A stretch of 64,000 bases of DNA from Metabacillus halosaccharovorans (GCF_002019635.1 NZ_KV917371.1:2090001-2154000); one strand, 5' to 3'; shown: positions 37,882 to 46,911, counted from the first letter of the stretch. Numbers and translations: made by a program. The notes: generated from the letters alone by a model not told the origin.

Positions 37882-38850
37882 GTGTCAAATCATGAAGGAA
37901 AATACAATATAAAGGCAGTTTCAAAGATGCTTGGCATTCAAGCTGGAACATTAAGAGCCTGGGAAAGAAGATATAACATGATTGCGCCAGTCAGAAATGA
38001 ATCCGGACATCGTTTATATACTGATGAGCATATAAAAATACTTAAATGGTTGATTAGTAAAGTAAATAATGGTTTCTCTATAAGTCAAGCTGTAAATTTA
38101 CTTGAAACAAACCAAGTTCTATTAGACGATAATGTTGGAATAGTTGACGGAGAAGAACCGATAGATCGATCATTGAACTTAATGGACGAGCTTCTCCAAG
38201 CGCTTCTTCAATTTGATGAAAATAAGGCACATGACCTTTTAAATGAAGCATTTAGTCTCTATTCAGTGGATAAGGTTGTTATTGACATATTAGGGACACT
38301 ATTGGTGAAGATTGGTGACAAATGGGAGACAGGGAAAATTACGTCTGCCCATGAACATTTTGCTTCTTCTTTCTTACGATCTCGTATAGGAATGATCTTA
38401 CACACATTACCAATAGCTGGTTTCCTGCCGAAAGTAATTGCTGTTTGTGGACCTGATGAATCACATGAATTAGGTTTGTTAATTTTCACATTATTTTTAA
38501 GAAGGAAAGGCTTTGAAGTCATATACCTTGGCGGCAGTATTGCAGAGGGAGATATCGATATCGTCTTAAAAGAAGTGAAACCGGATTTCTTATTTTTATC
38601 TTGTACTTTGGTTAAAAATGTGAAGAAAACATTGGACCTTATTGATCATCTTTCAGAAGAGTTTCACCAATTAAAAATAGGAATTGGAGGCAAGGCTTTT
38701 AGTAAAGTAACAGCCCCTATCCTTGAACCATATATCAGGTATTTAGTAGGTGATGACAAACCACAATGGGAAAGGTGGTTAAAAGAGAGACTAGAAATAA
38801 ATGACAAAGAAAAGACACATCGTCATCTACACGGTCAGAAAAATTTTTGA
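37882..38850 (+). CDS. CarH/LitR-type MerR regulator with B12-binding domain
   Basis: Transcription regulator of 322 residues. The N-terminal MerR helix-turn-helix (about 7-75) reads YNIKAVSKMLGIQAGTLRAWERRYNM. A four-helix cap carries the W-x9-EH motif (Trp148...Glu158-His159) that CarH uses at the upper face of adenosylcobalamin. A Rossmann cobalamin-binding domain (about 183-300) has E-x-H-x2-G with His195 as the lower cobalt ligand. In the CarH/LitR family the tetramer represses DNA in the dark and light breaks the Co-C bond. The start is GTG 37882 with GGGGGA upstream. No carotenoid gene is nearby, so the target is unknown; autoregulation is likely. It is not present between ypbG and mecB in B. 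subtilis. Confidence 0.9.
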   Translation: MSNHEGKYNIKAVSKMLGIQAGTLRAWERRYNMIAPVRNESGHRLYTDEHIKILKWLISKVNNGFSISQAVNLLETNQVLLDDNVGIVDGEEPIDRSLNLMDELLQALLQFDENKAHDLLNEAFSLYSVDKVVIDILGTLLVKIGDKWETGKITSAHEHFASSFLRSRIGMILHTLPIAGFLPKVIAVCGPDESHELGLLIFTLFLRRKGFEVIYLGGSIAEGDIDIVLKEVKPDFLFLSCTLVKNVKKTLDLIDHLSEEFHQLKIGIGGKAFSKVTAPILEPYIRYLVGDDKPQWERWLKERLEINDKEKTHRHLHGQKNF

Positions 38851-38914
38851 ACCATCTCATCTAAAAATCATACTATGATCTATATAGAGCGGTCTCACGG
38901 CAGGAGGGTATGGG

Positions 38915-39505
38915 ATGCGGCTAGAGCGACTGAACTATGATAAAATAAAAATCTTTTTAACAACAGATGACTTACGAGACAGAGGATTAACTAAAGATGA
39001 TCTGTGGAAGGATTCATTGAAAGTTCATCAATTATTCAGGGACATGATGAATGAAGCCAGTGTTGAACTGGGTTTTGAGGTGAATGGACCTATTGCAGTT
39101 GAAGTATATTCGCTTCATGCTCAAGGGATGGTCGTCATCGTCACAAAAGCCCTTGAAACCGAGGAGCTTGACAATGATTTTTCGGATGAATATATTGAGA
39201 TGCAGGTAAAAGTGGATGAAAGTTTTGATATTATTTTCGAATTTGAAACATTCGAAGCGTTAATTCAACTTTCACGTTACACAAATCGTCAAAACATTCA
39301 TGACGGTATGGTTATTTACTTTCAAGAACGTTATTACTTATTGTTAAATGATGAACAGCCAGTTGATATTGATGATCTTGTTTCGATCTTAGCTGAATAT
39401 GGAAGTCCCTCAACTTTAACAGTCCATAGATTAAAAGAATATGGTAAAATTATTGTAGAGGAAAACGCAATGAAGGAAATATATCATTACTTTTTGGATA
39501 AATAA
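38915..39505 (+). CDS. mecB: Adaptor protein MecB (YpbH)
   Basis: ClpC adaptor, paralogue of MecA, 196 residues. The N-terminal substrate-binding region starts MRLERLNYDKIKIFLTTDDLRDRGL. An acidic linker follows, and the C-terminal ClpC-binding domain (about 95-196) contains FEFETFEALIQLSRYT and GMVIYFQERYYLLL. ATG 38915 lies behind GGAGGG (38903-38908). MecB can target ComK and other proteins to ClpCP. A long terminator follows. Confidence 0.92.
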   Translation: MRLERLNYDKIKIFLTTDDLRDRGLTKDDLWKDSLKVHQLFRDMMNEASVELGFEVNGPIAVEVYSLHAQGMVVIVTKALETEELDNDFSDEYIEMQVKVDESFDIIFEFETFEALIQLSRYTNRQNIHDGMVIYFQERYYLLLNDEQPVDIDDLVSILAEYGSPSTLTVHRLKEYGKIIVEENAMKEIYHYFLDK

Positions 39506-39516
39506 ATCATTGAAAT

Positions 39517-39581
39517 GGTGAGTTTAACCTCTGGTCTCTCTAAGAAGAACAATGAGACCACATTGGTTAAATTCACCTTTA
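39517..39581 (+). terminator. Terminator of mecB
   Basis: Long stem ggtgagtttaacc (39517-39529) / ggttaaattcacc (39565-39577) with an inner stem tggtctc / gagacca, followed by TTT. Confidence 0.85.
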
Positions 39582-39694
39582 ATTATATAACATAAAGTTT
39601 TGTTGTTACGATTAAATCAATGTTTTATTTTCTTTCTGGTATGGTATCGTTTTCATATTTGAGATGAAATTATATTAATTATCGTTTTTCTGCT

Positions 39695-39722
39695 TTGCAT
39701 AAGTGTCTTGAAAGTGTATACT
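39695..39722 (+). promoter_or_regulatory. Sigma A promoter of gudB
   Basis: TTGCAT (39695-39700), 16-nt spacer, TATACT (39717-39722), about 60 nt upstream of the start. Confidence 0.65.
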
Positions 39723-39780
39723 ATGTCATGAAAGGTGGACATTCTTTCATTTACTGATTAGATTTAGGAGGTTAACTTTA

Positions 39781-41052
39781 ATGGTAGCCGAGAAAAACAC
39801 CGATGCACAAAATGATAAATTAGATGTGTTAAAATCAACTCAAACGGTGATACATAATGCTCTTGACAAACTTGGATATCCTGAAGAAGTATATGAATTA
39901 TTGAAAGAACCAATTAGATTAATGACAGTGAAGATACCGGTTCGTATGGATGACGGATCTGTGAAGATTTTTACGGGTTACAGAGCTCAACATAATGATG
40001 CAGTTGGCCCGACAAAAGGTGGAATAAGATTTCATCCGAATGTGACAGAAAAAGAGGTAAAAGCACTCTCAATTTGGATGAGTTTAAAATGTGGTATCGT
40101 TGACTTACCGTATGGTGGAGGTAAAGGCGGTATTGTTTGTGACCCAAGAGACATGTCATTTAGAGAATTAGAACGTTTAAGTCGCGGTTATGTCCGAGCA
40201 ATTAGTCAAATTGTTGGTCCTACAAAAGATATTCCTGCCCCTGACGTTTTTACAAACTCCCAGATTATGGCGTGGATGATGGATGAATACAGCCGTATAG
40301 ATGAATTTAATTCTCCTGGATTTATCACAGGTAAACCACTTGTCTTAGGAGGATCACATGGTCGTGAGTCTGCTACTGCCAAGGGTGTAACGATATGTAT
40401 TCGTGAAGCTGCAAAGAAAAAGGGAATTAACCTTGAAGGTGCAAGAGTTGTTGTTCAAGGCTTTGGGAATGCTGGCAGCTATCTATCTAAATTCATGCAT
40501 GATGCAGGAGCTAAAATCGTTGGGATTTCAGATGCATATGGTGGTTTGCATGACCCGGATGGATTGGATATTGATTATCTCCTAGATCGTCGTGACAGCT
40601 TTGGAACAGTAACAAAGCTTTTTAATGATACGATTACAAATAAAGAGCTACTTGAGCTTGATTGTGATATTTTAGTACCTGCAGCAATTGAAAATCAAAT
40701 TACAGAGGATAATGCAGCAAATATTCGTGCAAGTATTGTTGTAGAAGCAGCCAATGGTCCAACCACTCTTGAAGCAACAAAAATACTTTCTGACAGAGGA
40801 ATATTGCTAGTTCCAGATGTCTTAGCAAGTGCAGGCGGTGTAACCGTTTCTTACTTTGAGTGGGTACAAAATAATCAAGGGTATTATTGGTCTGAGGAAG
40901 AAGTAGATGAAAAACTTGAACACGTGATGGTTAAGTCATTTAATAATATTTACGAGACAAGTCAAAATCGCAGGGTCGATATGCGTTTAGCTGCCTACAT
41001 GGTAGGAGTAAGAAAAATGGCTGAAGCGTCAAGATTTAGAGGCTGGATTTAA
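39781..41052 (+). CDS. gudB: NAD-specific glutamate dehydrogenase GudB
   Basis: Oxidative deamination of glutamate to 2-oxoglutarate. It has 423 residues. Motifs are GPTKGGIRFHP (substrate Lys), PYGGGKGGI (catalytic Lys), PAPDVFTN and the Rossmann GFGNAGSYL. The region NVTEKEVKALSIWMS has a single VKA. The 9-bp duplication that inactivates gudB in laboratory B. subtilis is absent, so this enzyme should be active. ATG 39781 has AGGAGG upstream. Its neighbour ypdA is the same in B. subtilis; RocG is the only close alternative. Confidence 0.95.
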   Translation: MVAEKNTDAQNDKLDVLKSTQTVIHNALDKLGYPEEVYELLKEPIRLMTVKIPVRMDDGSVKIFTGYRAQHNDAVGPTKGGIRFHPNVTEKEVKALSIWMSLKCGIVDLPYGGGKGGIVCDPRDMSFRELERLSRGYVRAISQIVGPTKDIPAPDVFTNSQIMAWMMDEYSRIDEFNSPGFITGKPLVLGGSHGRESATAKGVTICIREAAKKKGINLEGARVVVQGFGNAGSYLSKFMHDAGAKIVGISDAYGGLHDPDGLDIDYLLDRRDSFGTVTKLFNDTITNKELLELDCDILVPAAIENQITEDNAANIRASIVVEAANGPTTLEATKILSDRGILLVPDVLASAGGVTVSYFEWVQNNQGYYWSEEEVDEKLEHVMVKSFNNIYETSQNRRVDMRLAAYMVGVRKMAEASRFRGWI

Positions 41053-41071
41053 AACTAGGTTTTTAGAAGTG

Positions 41072-41176
41072 GAGACGAGACTTTAGAATGTCTAGCTACT
41101 TTATTTAATTTTGGATCATTAATTTGTTCCAAAAATTGAATAAAGCCTGATGTTACTAACAGTCTGTCTCTTTTTT
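41072..41176 (+). terminator. Long composite terminator of gudB
   Basis: Outer stem gagac (41072-41076) / gtctc (41166-41170). Strong inner stem ctttatttaattttgga (41099-41115) / tccaaaaattgaataaag (41128-41145). T-run 41170-41176. Confidence 0.82.
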
Positions 41177-41243
41177 GTTTTTTTAGATAAGCTACTACAC
41201 AGCGCCATGAGTTTAACATAATAGGGTACTGGAGGGAATTGTC

Positions 41244-42209
41244 TTGATTAATGAGGAAACGATTATTGTAGGTGGAGGGCCATGTGGGTTATCAGCAGCA
41301 ATAGCTCTTTCAAAGCTTGGCAAAAAACCATTAGTTATTGAAAAAGGCAATATTGTAAATGCGATCTATCACTATCCAACACATCAAACTTTCTTCAGTT
41401 CTAGTGAAAAACTAGAAATTGGAGAAGTTCCATTTATTACTGAAAATCGTAAGCCGGTTAGAAATCAAGCATTAGCATACTACCGGGAAGTTGTTAAAAG
41501 GAAAGAAGTAAGAGTTAATGCTTTTGAACAAGTAGAGATGGTCGAGAAAAAAGACGAACAACAATTTGTTGTAAAAACTAATAAAAAAACTTATGAAGCA
41601 AAACAAATTGTCATAGCAACTGGCTATTATGATCATCCAAACTATTTACATATTCCAGGTGAAAACTTGCCAAAGGTTTTTCATTATTTTAAAGAGGCAC
41701 ACCCTTATTTTGACAAAGATGTAGTCGTCATTGGTGGGAAGAATTCGAGTGTTGACGCTGCTTTGGAGCTTGTAAAAGCGGGAGCAAGAGTAGCTGTTTT
41801 ATACCGTGGAAGTGAGTATTCACCAAGTATTAAACCATGGATTTTGCCGGAATTCGAATCTCTTGTGAGAAACGGTACGATAACGATGGAATTTCATGCA
41901 AACCTCCTTGAAATACTTGAAGATTCAGTTGTATATAAAGGGATTGAGGGAACAAAAACGATCAAAAATGATTTTGTTTTTGCTATGACTGGATACCATC
42001 CCGATCACAATTTCCTAAAAAAAATGGGAGTGACAATAGATACAGAAACAGGAAGACCCTTATATAACCCTGAAACGATGGAAACAAATATAAAGGGGAT
42101 ATTTATCGCAGGTGTAATTGCAGCAGGAAATAACGCGAATGAGATTTTTATTGAAAATGGACGTTTTCACGGTGAATTAATTTATGATGCTTTACGTAGT
42201 AATAAATAA
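41244..42209 (+). CDS. ypdA: Bacillithiol disulfide reductase YpdA
   Basis: FAD/NADPH oxidoreductase of 321 residues that reduces bacillithiol disulfide. The FAD dinucleotide fold is IIVGGGPCGLSAAIALSKLG with the conserved Cys14; the NADPH fold is VVVIGGKNSSVDAALELVKAG. It also has ATGYYDHP and the C-terminal GIFIAGVIAAGNNANEIFIENG. The start is TTG 41244 behind GGAGGGA. It suggests bacillithiol as the low-molecular-weight thiol of this organism. Confidence 0.94.
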   Translation: MINEETIIVGGGPCGLSAAIALSKLGKKPLVIEKGNIVNAIYHYPTHQTFFSSSEKLEIGEVPFITENRKPVRNQALAYYREVVKRKEVRVNAFEQVEMVEKKDEQQFVVKTNKKTYEAKQIVIATGYYDHPNYLHIPGENLPKVFHYFKEAHPYFDKDVVVIGGKNSSVDAALELVKAGARVAVLYRGSEYSPSIKPWILPEFESLVRNGTITMEFHANLLEILEDSVVYKGIEGTKTIKNDFVFAMTGYHPDHNFLKKMGVTIDTETGRPLYNPETMETNIKGIFIAGVIAAGNNANEIFIENGRFHGELIYDALRSNK

Positions 42210-42243
42210 TAAAGAGAGAGTACATTGCTCTCTCTTTATTTAT
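42209..42243 (+). terminator. Terminator of ypdA
   Basis: Perfect 12-bp stem ataaagagagag / ctctctctttat, then TTTA. It starts at the last base of the stop codon. Confidence 0.88.
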
Positions 42244-42250
42244 GGTCTAG

Positions 42251-42312
42251 GAAATTATAAAATTCTTGAACTGTAGATAAGTGCGCGACATCCAGCTCCA
42301 GCGCTTTTGTTC
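42251..42312. repeat. Short, internally deleted copy of dispersed repeat family A
   Basis: 62 bp matching the left end (gaaattataaaattcttgaactgt[a/g]gataag...gacatccagctccagcgc) and right end (agcgcttttgttc) of the 220-bp element at 20631-20850. The junction lies exactly in ccagcgc, which occurs twice in the long copy 157 bp apart. This is the expected product of deletion between direct repeats, or the minimal form of the element. Confidence 0.8.
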
Positions 42313-42321
42313 TGGTCATTT

Positions 42322-43293
42322 TTAAGTTGAAAAAATAGCTTCTAATTCCTCTCTCTCAGTTGATGTTTCAAGAGCAATCATTAATTTAATTCTAGCTTTT
42401 TGACCGTTTAAACCATTGCTGAAAATTAAGCCCATGTCTTTTAATTGTCTACCGCCACCTTCATAGCCATAAACATCTTGTGCAATTCCATTAAAGCATC
42501 TGGAAACAACCACAATTGGTATGTTCTTATCCAGGAGGTTTTTAAGGCCGGGTAACATCATCGGTGGCAGATTTCCTTGTCCTAAAGCTTCGATTACTAA
42601 ACCATCAGGATTTAACTGCTCTATTCCTTTCAAAAGGCTACTATCCATTCCAGCAAAAGCTTTTATTAAAAATACATTTTTATTCAGTTTTGATACATGT
42701 AAAGCCCTAGTTAAAATGGGTTTGTGATGGAAGAATACCCCTGCTTTATTTACAATCCCAATTGGTCCGTATTGAGGACTTTGAAATGTAGCAATATTAC
42801 TGGTATGTGTTTTCGTCACATTTTTTGCCGTGTGAACTTCATCATTCATTACGACAAGTACGCCCATAGACTTTGCATGATCTGCAACAGCCACTTTTAT
42901 CGCTGAAAGTAAATTATAAAGTCCATCAGATCCCAATTCATTGCTGGATCTCATTGCACCTGTTAATACAACTGGTATTGTCAATGATAGGGTGACATCG
43001 AGAAAATAAGCAGTCTCTTCAAGAGTGTCAGTTCCATGCGTAATTACAACTCCATCTAAATGCCTTGTATTGCTTTCTTCTTCTATATATGTTTTAAGAT
43101 GCAGCATGTTTTCTGGTGTTATATGGGGTGAAGGTAAATGAAATAATTCAGTGGTTATTAGATTGATGTCTGGTAATTCTTTAAGATGATCCATAAGAGG
43201 ATTTGTTTCTCCCGGCTTCACTTCGCCGGTTTCATGGTCCTCTTCCATTGAAATAGTACCACCTGTATGAATAAGTAGTATGTTTTTGTTCAT
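42322..43293 (-). CDS. ansA: L-asparaginase
   Basis: Hydrolyses L-asparagine to aspartate and ammonia. It has 323 residues. Active-site threonines lie in IHTGGTISME (first) and VVITHGTDTLEET (second, with Asp). The flexible family loop LTGAMRSSNELGSDG and the Cys/Asn-rich C-terminal VVVSRCFNGI are present. No signal peptide is seen, so it is probably cytosolic. It is the only larger gene on the - strand in this part. The sequence is not especially close to the B. subtilis AnsA I know, so the symbol marks the activity rather than strict orthology. ATG at 43293 reading down, with GAAGGAG somewhat far upstream. Confidence 0.9.
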   Translation of the reverse strand: MNKNILLIHTGGTISMEEDHETGEVKPGETNPLMDHLKELPDINLITTELFHLPSPHITPENMLHLKTYIEEESNTRHLDGVVITHGTDTLEETAYFLDVTLSLTIPVVLTGAMRSSNELGSDGLYNLLSAIKVAVADHAKSMGVLVVMNDEVHTAKNVTKTHTSNIATFQSPQYGPIGIVNKAGVFFHHKPILTRALHVSKLNKNVFLIKAFAGMDSSLLKGIEQLNPDGLVIEALGQGNLPPMMLPGLKNLLDKNIPIVVVSRCFNGIAQDVYGYEGGGRQLKDMGLIFSNGLNGQKARIKLMIALETSTEREELEAIFST

Positions 43294-43467
43294 AGATGTA
43301 AAACTCCTTCAAAAAATAGTAAAAATCTTGTGTTTACGACATTCTGACATTTTCAATTTTACGATATCATGATACGATAAATAAAGTGAATTCTATCATA
43401 TTATTAAATTTGTTTAAATACTAAATAGTATGGATAATAAAGTTATTATTGGAAAAGAGGCCTGTGA

Positions 43468-44130
43468 ATGATTGCAATTATTTCTGCGGGCATTGCCCCA
43501 GGTCTTGCTTTATTAAGTTATTTTTATTTAAAAGATCAATATGAATCTGAGCCTATATCATTAGTACTGCGCTCGTTTATTTTCGGGGCTCTGCTCGTAT
43601 TTCCCATTATGTTTATCCAGTATGTATTGGATGTTGAAGCTGTCTTTTCATCCCAATTTTTATATACATTCGTAGCAGTTGGGTTTTTAGAGGAATTTTT
43701 TAAATGGTTTATCTTATTTTTTACTATTTATCAACATATTCATTTTAATGAGCACTACGATGGTATTGTTTATGGAGTTTCTGTTTCATTGGGATTTGCA
43801 ACTCTAGAAAATATATTATATTTATTTGCAAATGGGGTTGAACACGCATTTGGTCGGGCCATATTGCCGGTTTCGAGTCACGCTTTATTTGGTGTTATCA
43901 TGGGATATTATTTAGGAAAAGGAAAGTTTACGTCAAAAGAGAACCGTTTTAAATGGATCATTTTGTCATGCTCTATTCCCATCTTACTGCATTCAATTTA
44001 TGATTCTATCTTGTTAAGTTATCTTAACTGGAAATATATAATGGTTCCATTTATGTTATTTCTTTGGTGGTTCGCTCTTCATAAAGCAAAAAAGGCAAAA
44101 ATAAAAATAATAGATAATAAGCTGCCCTAG
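43468..44130 (+). CDS. prsW: Site-1 anti-sigma protease PrsW
   Basis: Membrane-embedded protease of 220 residues that starts degradation of the anti-sigma factor RsiW and so activates sigma W in B. subtilis. Visible motifs are [12 protein letters not shown] (catalytic Glu pair), [29 protein letters not shown] and [10 protein letters not shown] (conserved His-x-x-x-Asp). About seven or eight helices. ATG 43468 has AAGAGG upstream. It sits before sleB as in B. subtilis. Confidence 0.93.
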   Translation: MIAIISAGIAPGLALLSYFYLKDQYESEPISLVLRSFIFGALLVFPIMFIQYVLDVEAVFSSQFLYTFVAVGFLEEFFKWFILFFTIYQHIHFNEHYDGIVYGVSVSLGFATLENILYLFANGVEHAFGRAILPVSSHALFGVIMGYYLGKGKFTSKENRFKWIILSCSIPILLHSIYDSILLSYLNWKYIMVPFMLFLWWFALHKAKKAKIKIIDNKLP

Positions 44131-44147
44131 AGCAGCTTATTTTTTTT
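44117..44147 (+). terminator. Terminator of prsW
   Basis: Perfect 9-bp stem ataagctgc / gcagcttat, then eight T. The left arm overlaps the last codons of prsW. Confidence 0.9.
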
Positions 44148-44207
44148 GCTCTATTAAGAAATATATAATATCAGGTTTTATCTTGAAATCGGTTATTCGT
44201 TTTTAGA

Positions 44208-44237
44208 TGAATAAAATACCAAAGACTACAAAAAATA
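44208..44237 (+). promoter_or_regulatory. Candidate sigma G promoter of sleB-ypeB
   Basis: TGAATA (44208-44213) fits the sigma G -35. After 17 nt, AAAAATA (44231-44237) is a weak -10. sleB is a sigma G gene in B. subtilis. The motif alone is not decisive. Confidence 0.45.
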
Positions 44238-44274
44238 CATTCAAGCAACTACATCTATTTGAGGAGGCAGCAAC

Positions 44275-45513
44275 ATGAAAAACATGCGCATAATGATGAT
44301 GGTTGTCGTCATGACGTTTACTACTATCACATACCAGTTTATATTACACCATACCCCAGCGGCACATGCTTTTTCAGGACAAATTATACAAAGAGGTGCA
44401 ACGGGCAGTGATGTAATCGAATTACAAGCAAGATTACAGTATAACGGATATTATCATGGACCTATTGATGGTGTTTATGGATGGAGTACGTATTGGGCGG
44501 TAAAAAACTTTCAAGATATGTTTGGTTTAGAGGAAGTTGATGGACTGGTTGGACAGAAAACTAAGGATATGTTAGCAACATCCACAAAATTTTATAGTGA
44601 CTTTGTTTATGAACAAATTAATAAAGGACGAAGGTTTACTCATTATGGAGGAGTACCTTTGGATATTCAATCAGCACCAACTGATCAGGAAATAAAGAGA
44701 GCTAGACAAATTGCAGAGCAAAGAAAAATAGAATCGGAAAAGCAATACAAAGCACAAGCTAATAACCAACAGGCAAAACAACAAGAGCAGCAAAGACAGC
44801 AACAGGCCCAACAAAAACAACAACAAGAGCAGCAACAGCAGCAGGCCCAACAAAAACAACAACAAGAGCAGCAACAGCAGCAGGCCCAACAAAAACAACA
44901 ACAAGAGCAGCAACAGCAACAGACCCAACAAAAACAACAACAAGAGCAGCAACAGCAGCAGGCCCAACAAAAACAACAACAAGAGCAGCAACAGCAGCAG
45001 AACCAACAAGCAAAACAACAAGAGCAGCAACAACAACAGTCTCAACAGAATCAACAACAGAATAATAAAAATGAACAAGCCAAACAACCTTCACAACCGA
45101 ATAAAGATACTAATCAGCAACAAAATGATTCTACTGCTGTTAACATGCCAGGTGGATTTTCTCAAAATGATATTCAGTTAATGGCTAACGCAGTTTACGG
45201 AGAAGCAAGGGGAGAGCCGTATATTGGTCAAGTTGCGGTTGCAGCGGTTATTCTTAATCGTGTTAATAGCCCGACATTCCCAAATACTGTTTCAGGAGTA
45301 ATTTTTGAACCACTTGCATTCACTGCAGTTGCTGATGGACAAATTTGGCTAACACCAAATGAAAATGCTAAAAAAGCAGTACTCGACGCAATAAATGGAT
45401 TTGACCCTACGGAAAATGCAACCTATTATTTTAATCCAAATACAGCAACAAGTTCTTGGATATGGGGTAGACCACAAATTAAACGTATTGGGAAACACAT
45501 TTTTTGCAAATAG
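44275..45513 (+). CDS. sleB: Spore cortex-lytic enzyme SleB with an expanded glutamine-rich linker
   Basis: Germination-specific lytic transglycosylase that cleaves muramic-delta-lactam peptidoglycan in the cortex. It has 412 residues, about 100 more than in B. subtilis. It has a signal peptide (about 1-32, AAHA) and a peptidoglycan-binding domain (about 36-100, GATGSDVIELQARLQYNGYYHGPIDGVYG). The linker (about 145-290) contains five 13-residue Q-rich repeats. The catalytic SleB/CwlJ domain (about 294-412) has the active Glu in VYGEARGE and FNPNTATSSWIWGRPQIKRIG. ATG 44275 follows GAGGAGG. YpeB is encoded 15 nt downstream. Confidence 0.96.
   Translation: MKNMRIMMMVVVMTFTTITYQFILHHTPAAHAFSGQIIQRGATGSDVIELQARLQYNGYYHGPIDGVYGWSTYWAVKNFQDMFGLEEVDGLVGQKTKDMLATSTKFYSDFVYEQINKGRRFTHYGGVPLDIQSAPTDQEIKRARQIAEQRKIESEKQYKAQANNQQAKQQEQQRQQQAQQKQQQEQQQQQAQQKQQQEQQQQQAQQKQQQEQQQQQTQQKQQQEQQQQQAQQKQQQEQQQQQNQQAKQQEQQQQQSQQNQQQNNKNEQAKQPSQPNKDTNQQQNDSTAVNMPGGFSQNDIQLMANAVYGEARGEPYIGQVAVAAVILNRVNSPTFPNTVSGVIFEPLAFTAVADGQIWLTPNENAKKAVLDAINGFDPTENATYYFNPNTATSSWIWGRPQIKRIGKHIFCK
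44809..45003 (+). repeat. Five-copy 39-bp tandem repeat inside sleB
   Basis: Five contiguous units of 39 bp, each encoding QQKQQQEQQQQQ followed by A, A, T, A, N in turn. The unit begins caacaaaaacaacaacaaga. Units 1, 2 and 4 look identical; unit 3 has two changes (caa for cag, acc for gcc) and unit 5 ends aac. Less regular Q-rich sequence flanks both sides (about 44760-45110). Confidence 0.95.
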
Positions 45514-45528
45514 AAGGGGTGACAACTT

Positions 45529-46869
45529 ATGATACGTGGAATTTTAATTGGGATTTTATCAGTAGCTGTCCTCGGTTCGGCATATTGGGGATATAAAGAA
45601 CATCAAGAGAAAAATGCAGTTCTCATTCAGGCAGAAAACAATTATCAACGGGCATTTCATGATTTATCGTATCGGGTTGATCAGTTACATGACAAAATAG
45701 GTGCTACACTTGCGATGAATACAAGGCAGTCCCTATCTCCAGCACTTGCGGATGTTTGGCGAATAACTTCAGAAGCACAATCTGATGTAGGACAACTTCC
45801 ATTAGCATTAATGCCATTTAACAAGACTGAAGAATTTTTAGCAGGAATAAGTGATTTTAGTTATCGTGCAGCTGTTCGTGACCTTGAAAAAGATCCATTA
45901 ACAGAAAAAGAATATGAAACGTTAAAATCTATGTATACAAAAGCAGCTGATATTCAGAATGAGTTACGTAGTGTTCAAAACCTCGTATTAGATAATAATT
46001 TAAGATGGATGGATGTAGAACTTGCTTTAGCATCAGGACAAAAACAAGCAGATAATACAATTATCGATGGTTTAAAAACGGTGGAAGAAAATGTGAAGGG
46101 CTACTCAGAGACAGATTTTGGTGCAACTCAAACATCAATGAAGACCGAAAATGGCTTTGAAAAGTTGGGGGGAAAGGAAATAAGTAAGAAAGAAGCTAAA
46201 GAAGTAGCTAAAAAGTTTGTTGAAAATGAGGTAACTGATATTAAAGTAACCGAAAATGGGGAAGGTTCCGATTTTGGCTTTTATAGCGTGTCAATGGATG
46301 ATAAGGAGCAAAAAGTTGATATTAACATGGATATCACTAAAAAAGGCGGATATCCCATTTACTTAGTACAAAATAGAGAAATTAAAAATAAAGAGATAAG
46401 CCTTAATCAAGCAACCGATCATGCAACTGAATTTCTAAAAAAACACGGCTTTGAAGATTTGGATCTATTTGAAAGTGCACAATATGATAATATTGGTGTT
46501 TTCACATTTGTATCCATTCTAGATGGTGTAAGAGTCTACCCAGATGCAATTCGAATGAAGGTAGCTTTAGATAATGGTGAAGTAATTGGCTTTTCAGCTA
46601 GAGACTACCTAGCTGCTCATAAACAACGGGAAATTCCAAGTGCAAAAATTTCAAAAGACGAGGCTGCTAAAAAGCTTAATCCTAGTCTGGATGTTCAGGA
46701 AGACCGGTTAGCTATCATTGTAAATGAATTTGGTGAGGAAGTACTATGTTATGAATTTTTAGGAACAATTGAAAATGATACGTATCGGATATTTATTAAT
46801 GCTGACAATAACACAGAAGAAAAAGTGGAAATGTTGAAAAATCCAGAGCCGATTTTCCAAGAAATATAA
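45529..46869 (+). CDS. ypeB: Germination protein YpeB
   Basis: Protein of 446 residues needed for stable localisation of SleB at the inner spore membrane. It has an N-terminal helix (GILIGILSVAVLGSAYWGY), a helical YpeB domain (about 30-200) and two or three C-terminal PepSY-like repeats (for example about 218-285 and 300-370). It lies 15 nt after sleB with GAAGGGGTGACA as ribosome site. Co-expression in the forespore is expected. Confidence 0.95.
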   Translation: MIRGILIGILSVAVLGSAYWGYKEHQEKNAVLIQAENNYQRAFHDLSYRVDQLHDKIGATLAMNTRQSLSPALADVWRITSEAQSDVGQLPLALMPFNKTEEFLAGISDFSYRAAVRDLEKDPLTEKEYETLKSMYTKAADIQNELRSVQNLVLDNNLRWMDVELALASGQKQADNTIIDGLKTVEENVKGYSETDFGATQTSMKTENGFEKLGGKEISKKEAKEVAKKFVENEVTDIKVTENGEGSDFGFYSVSMDDKEQKVDINMDITKKGGYPIYLVQNREIKNKEISLNQATDHATEFLKKHGFEDLDLFESAQYDNIGVFTFVSILDGVRVYPDAIRMKVALDNGEVIGFSARDYLAAHKQREIPSAKISKDEAAKKLNPSLDVQEDRLAIIVNEFGEEVLCYEFLGTIENDTYRIFINADNNTEEKVEMLKNPEPIFQEI

Positions 46870-46879
46870 GAAAGCAGGG

Positions 46880-46911
46880 GGATGCCTATAAAAATGGGTA
46901 TCCTTCTTTTA
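46880..46911 (+). terminator. Terminator of sleB-ypeB
   Basis: 7-bp stem ggatgcc / ggtatcc (one G-U), followed by TTCTTTT. Confidence 0.75.

Noticed and set aside
41072-41176. 105-nt structured region after gudB as a riboswitch or small RNA
   Set aside because: It ends in a T-run right after the outer stem and directly follows gudB, so a composite terminator is the simplest reading.
44671-45094. Leucine- and valine/alanine-rich open frames on the - strand opposite sleB
   Set aside because: They are only the reverse reading of the CAA/CAG repeat in sleB; no ribosome site and no family.
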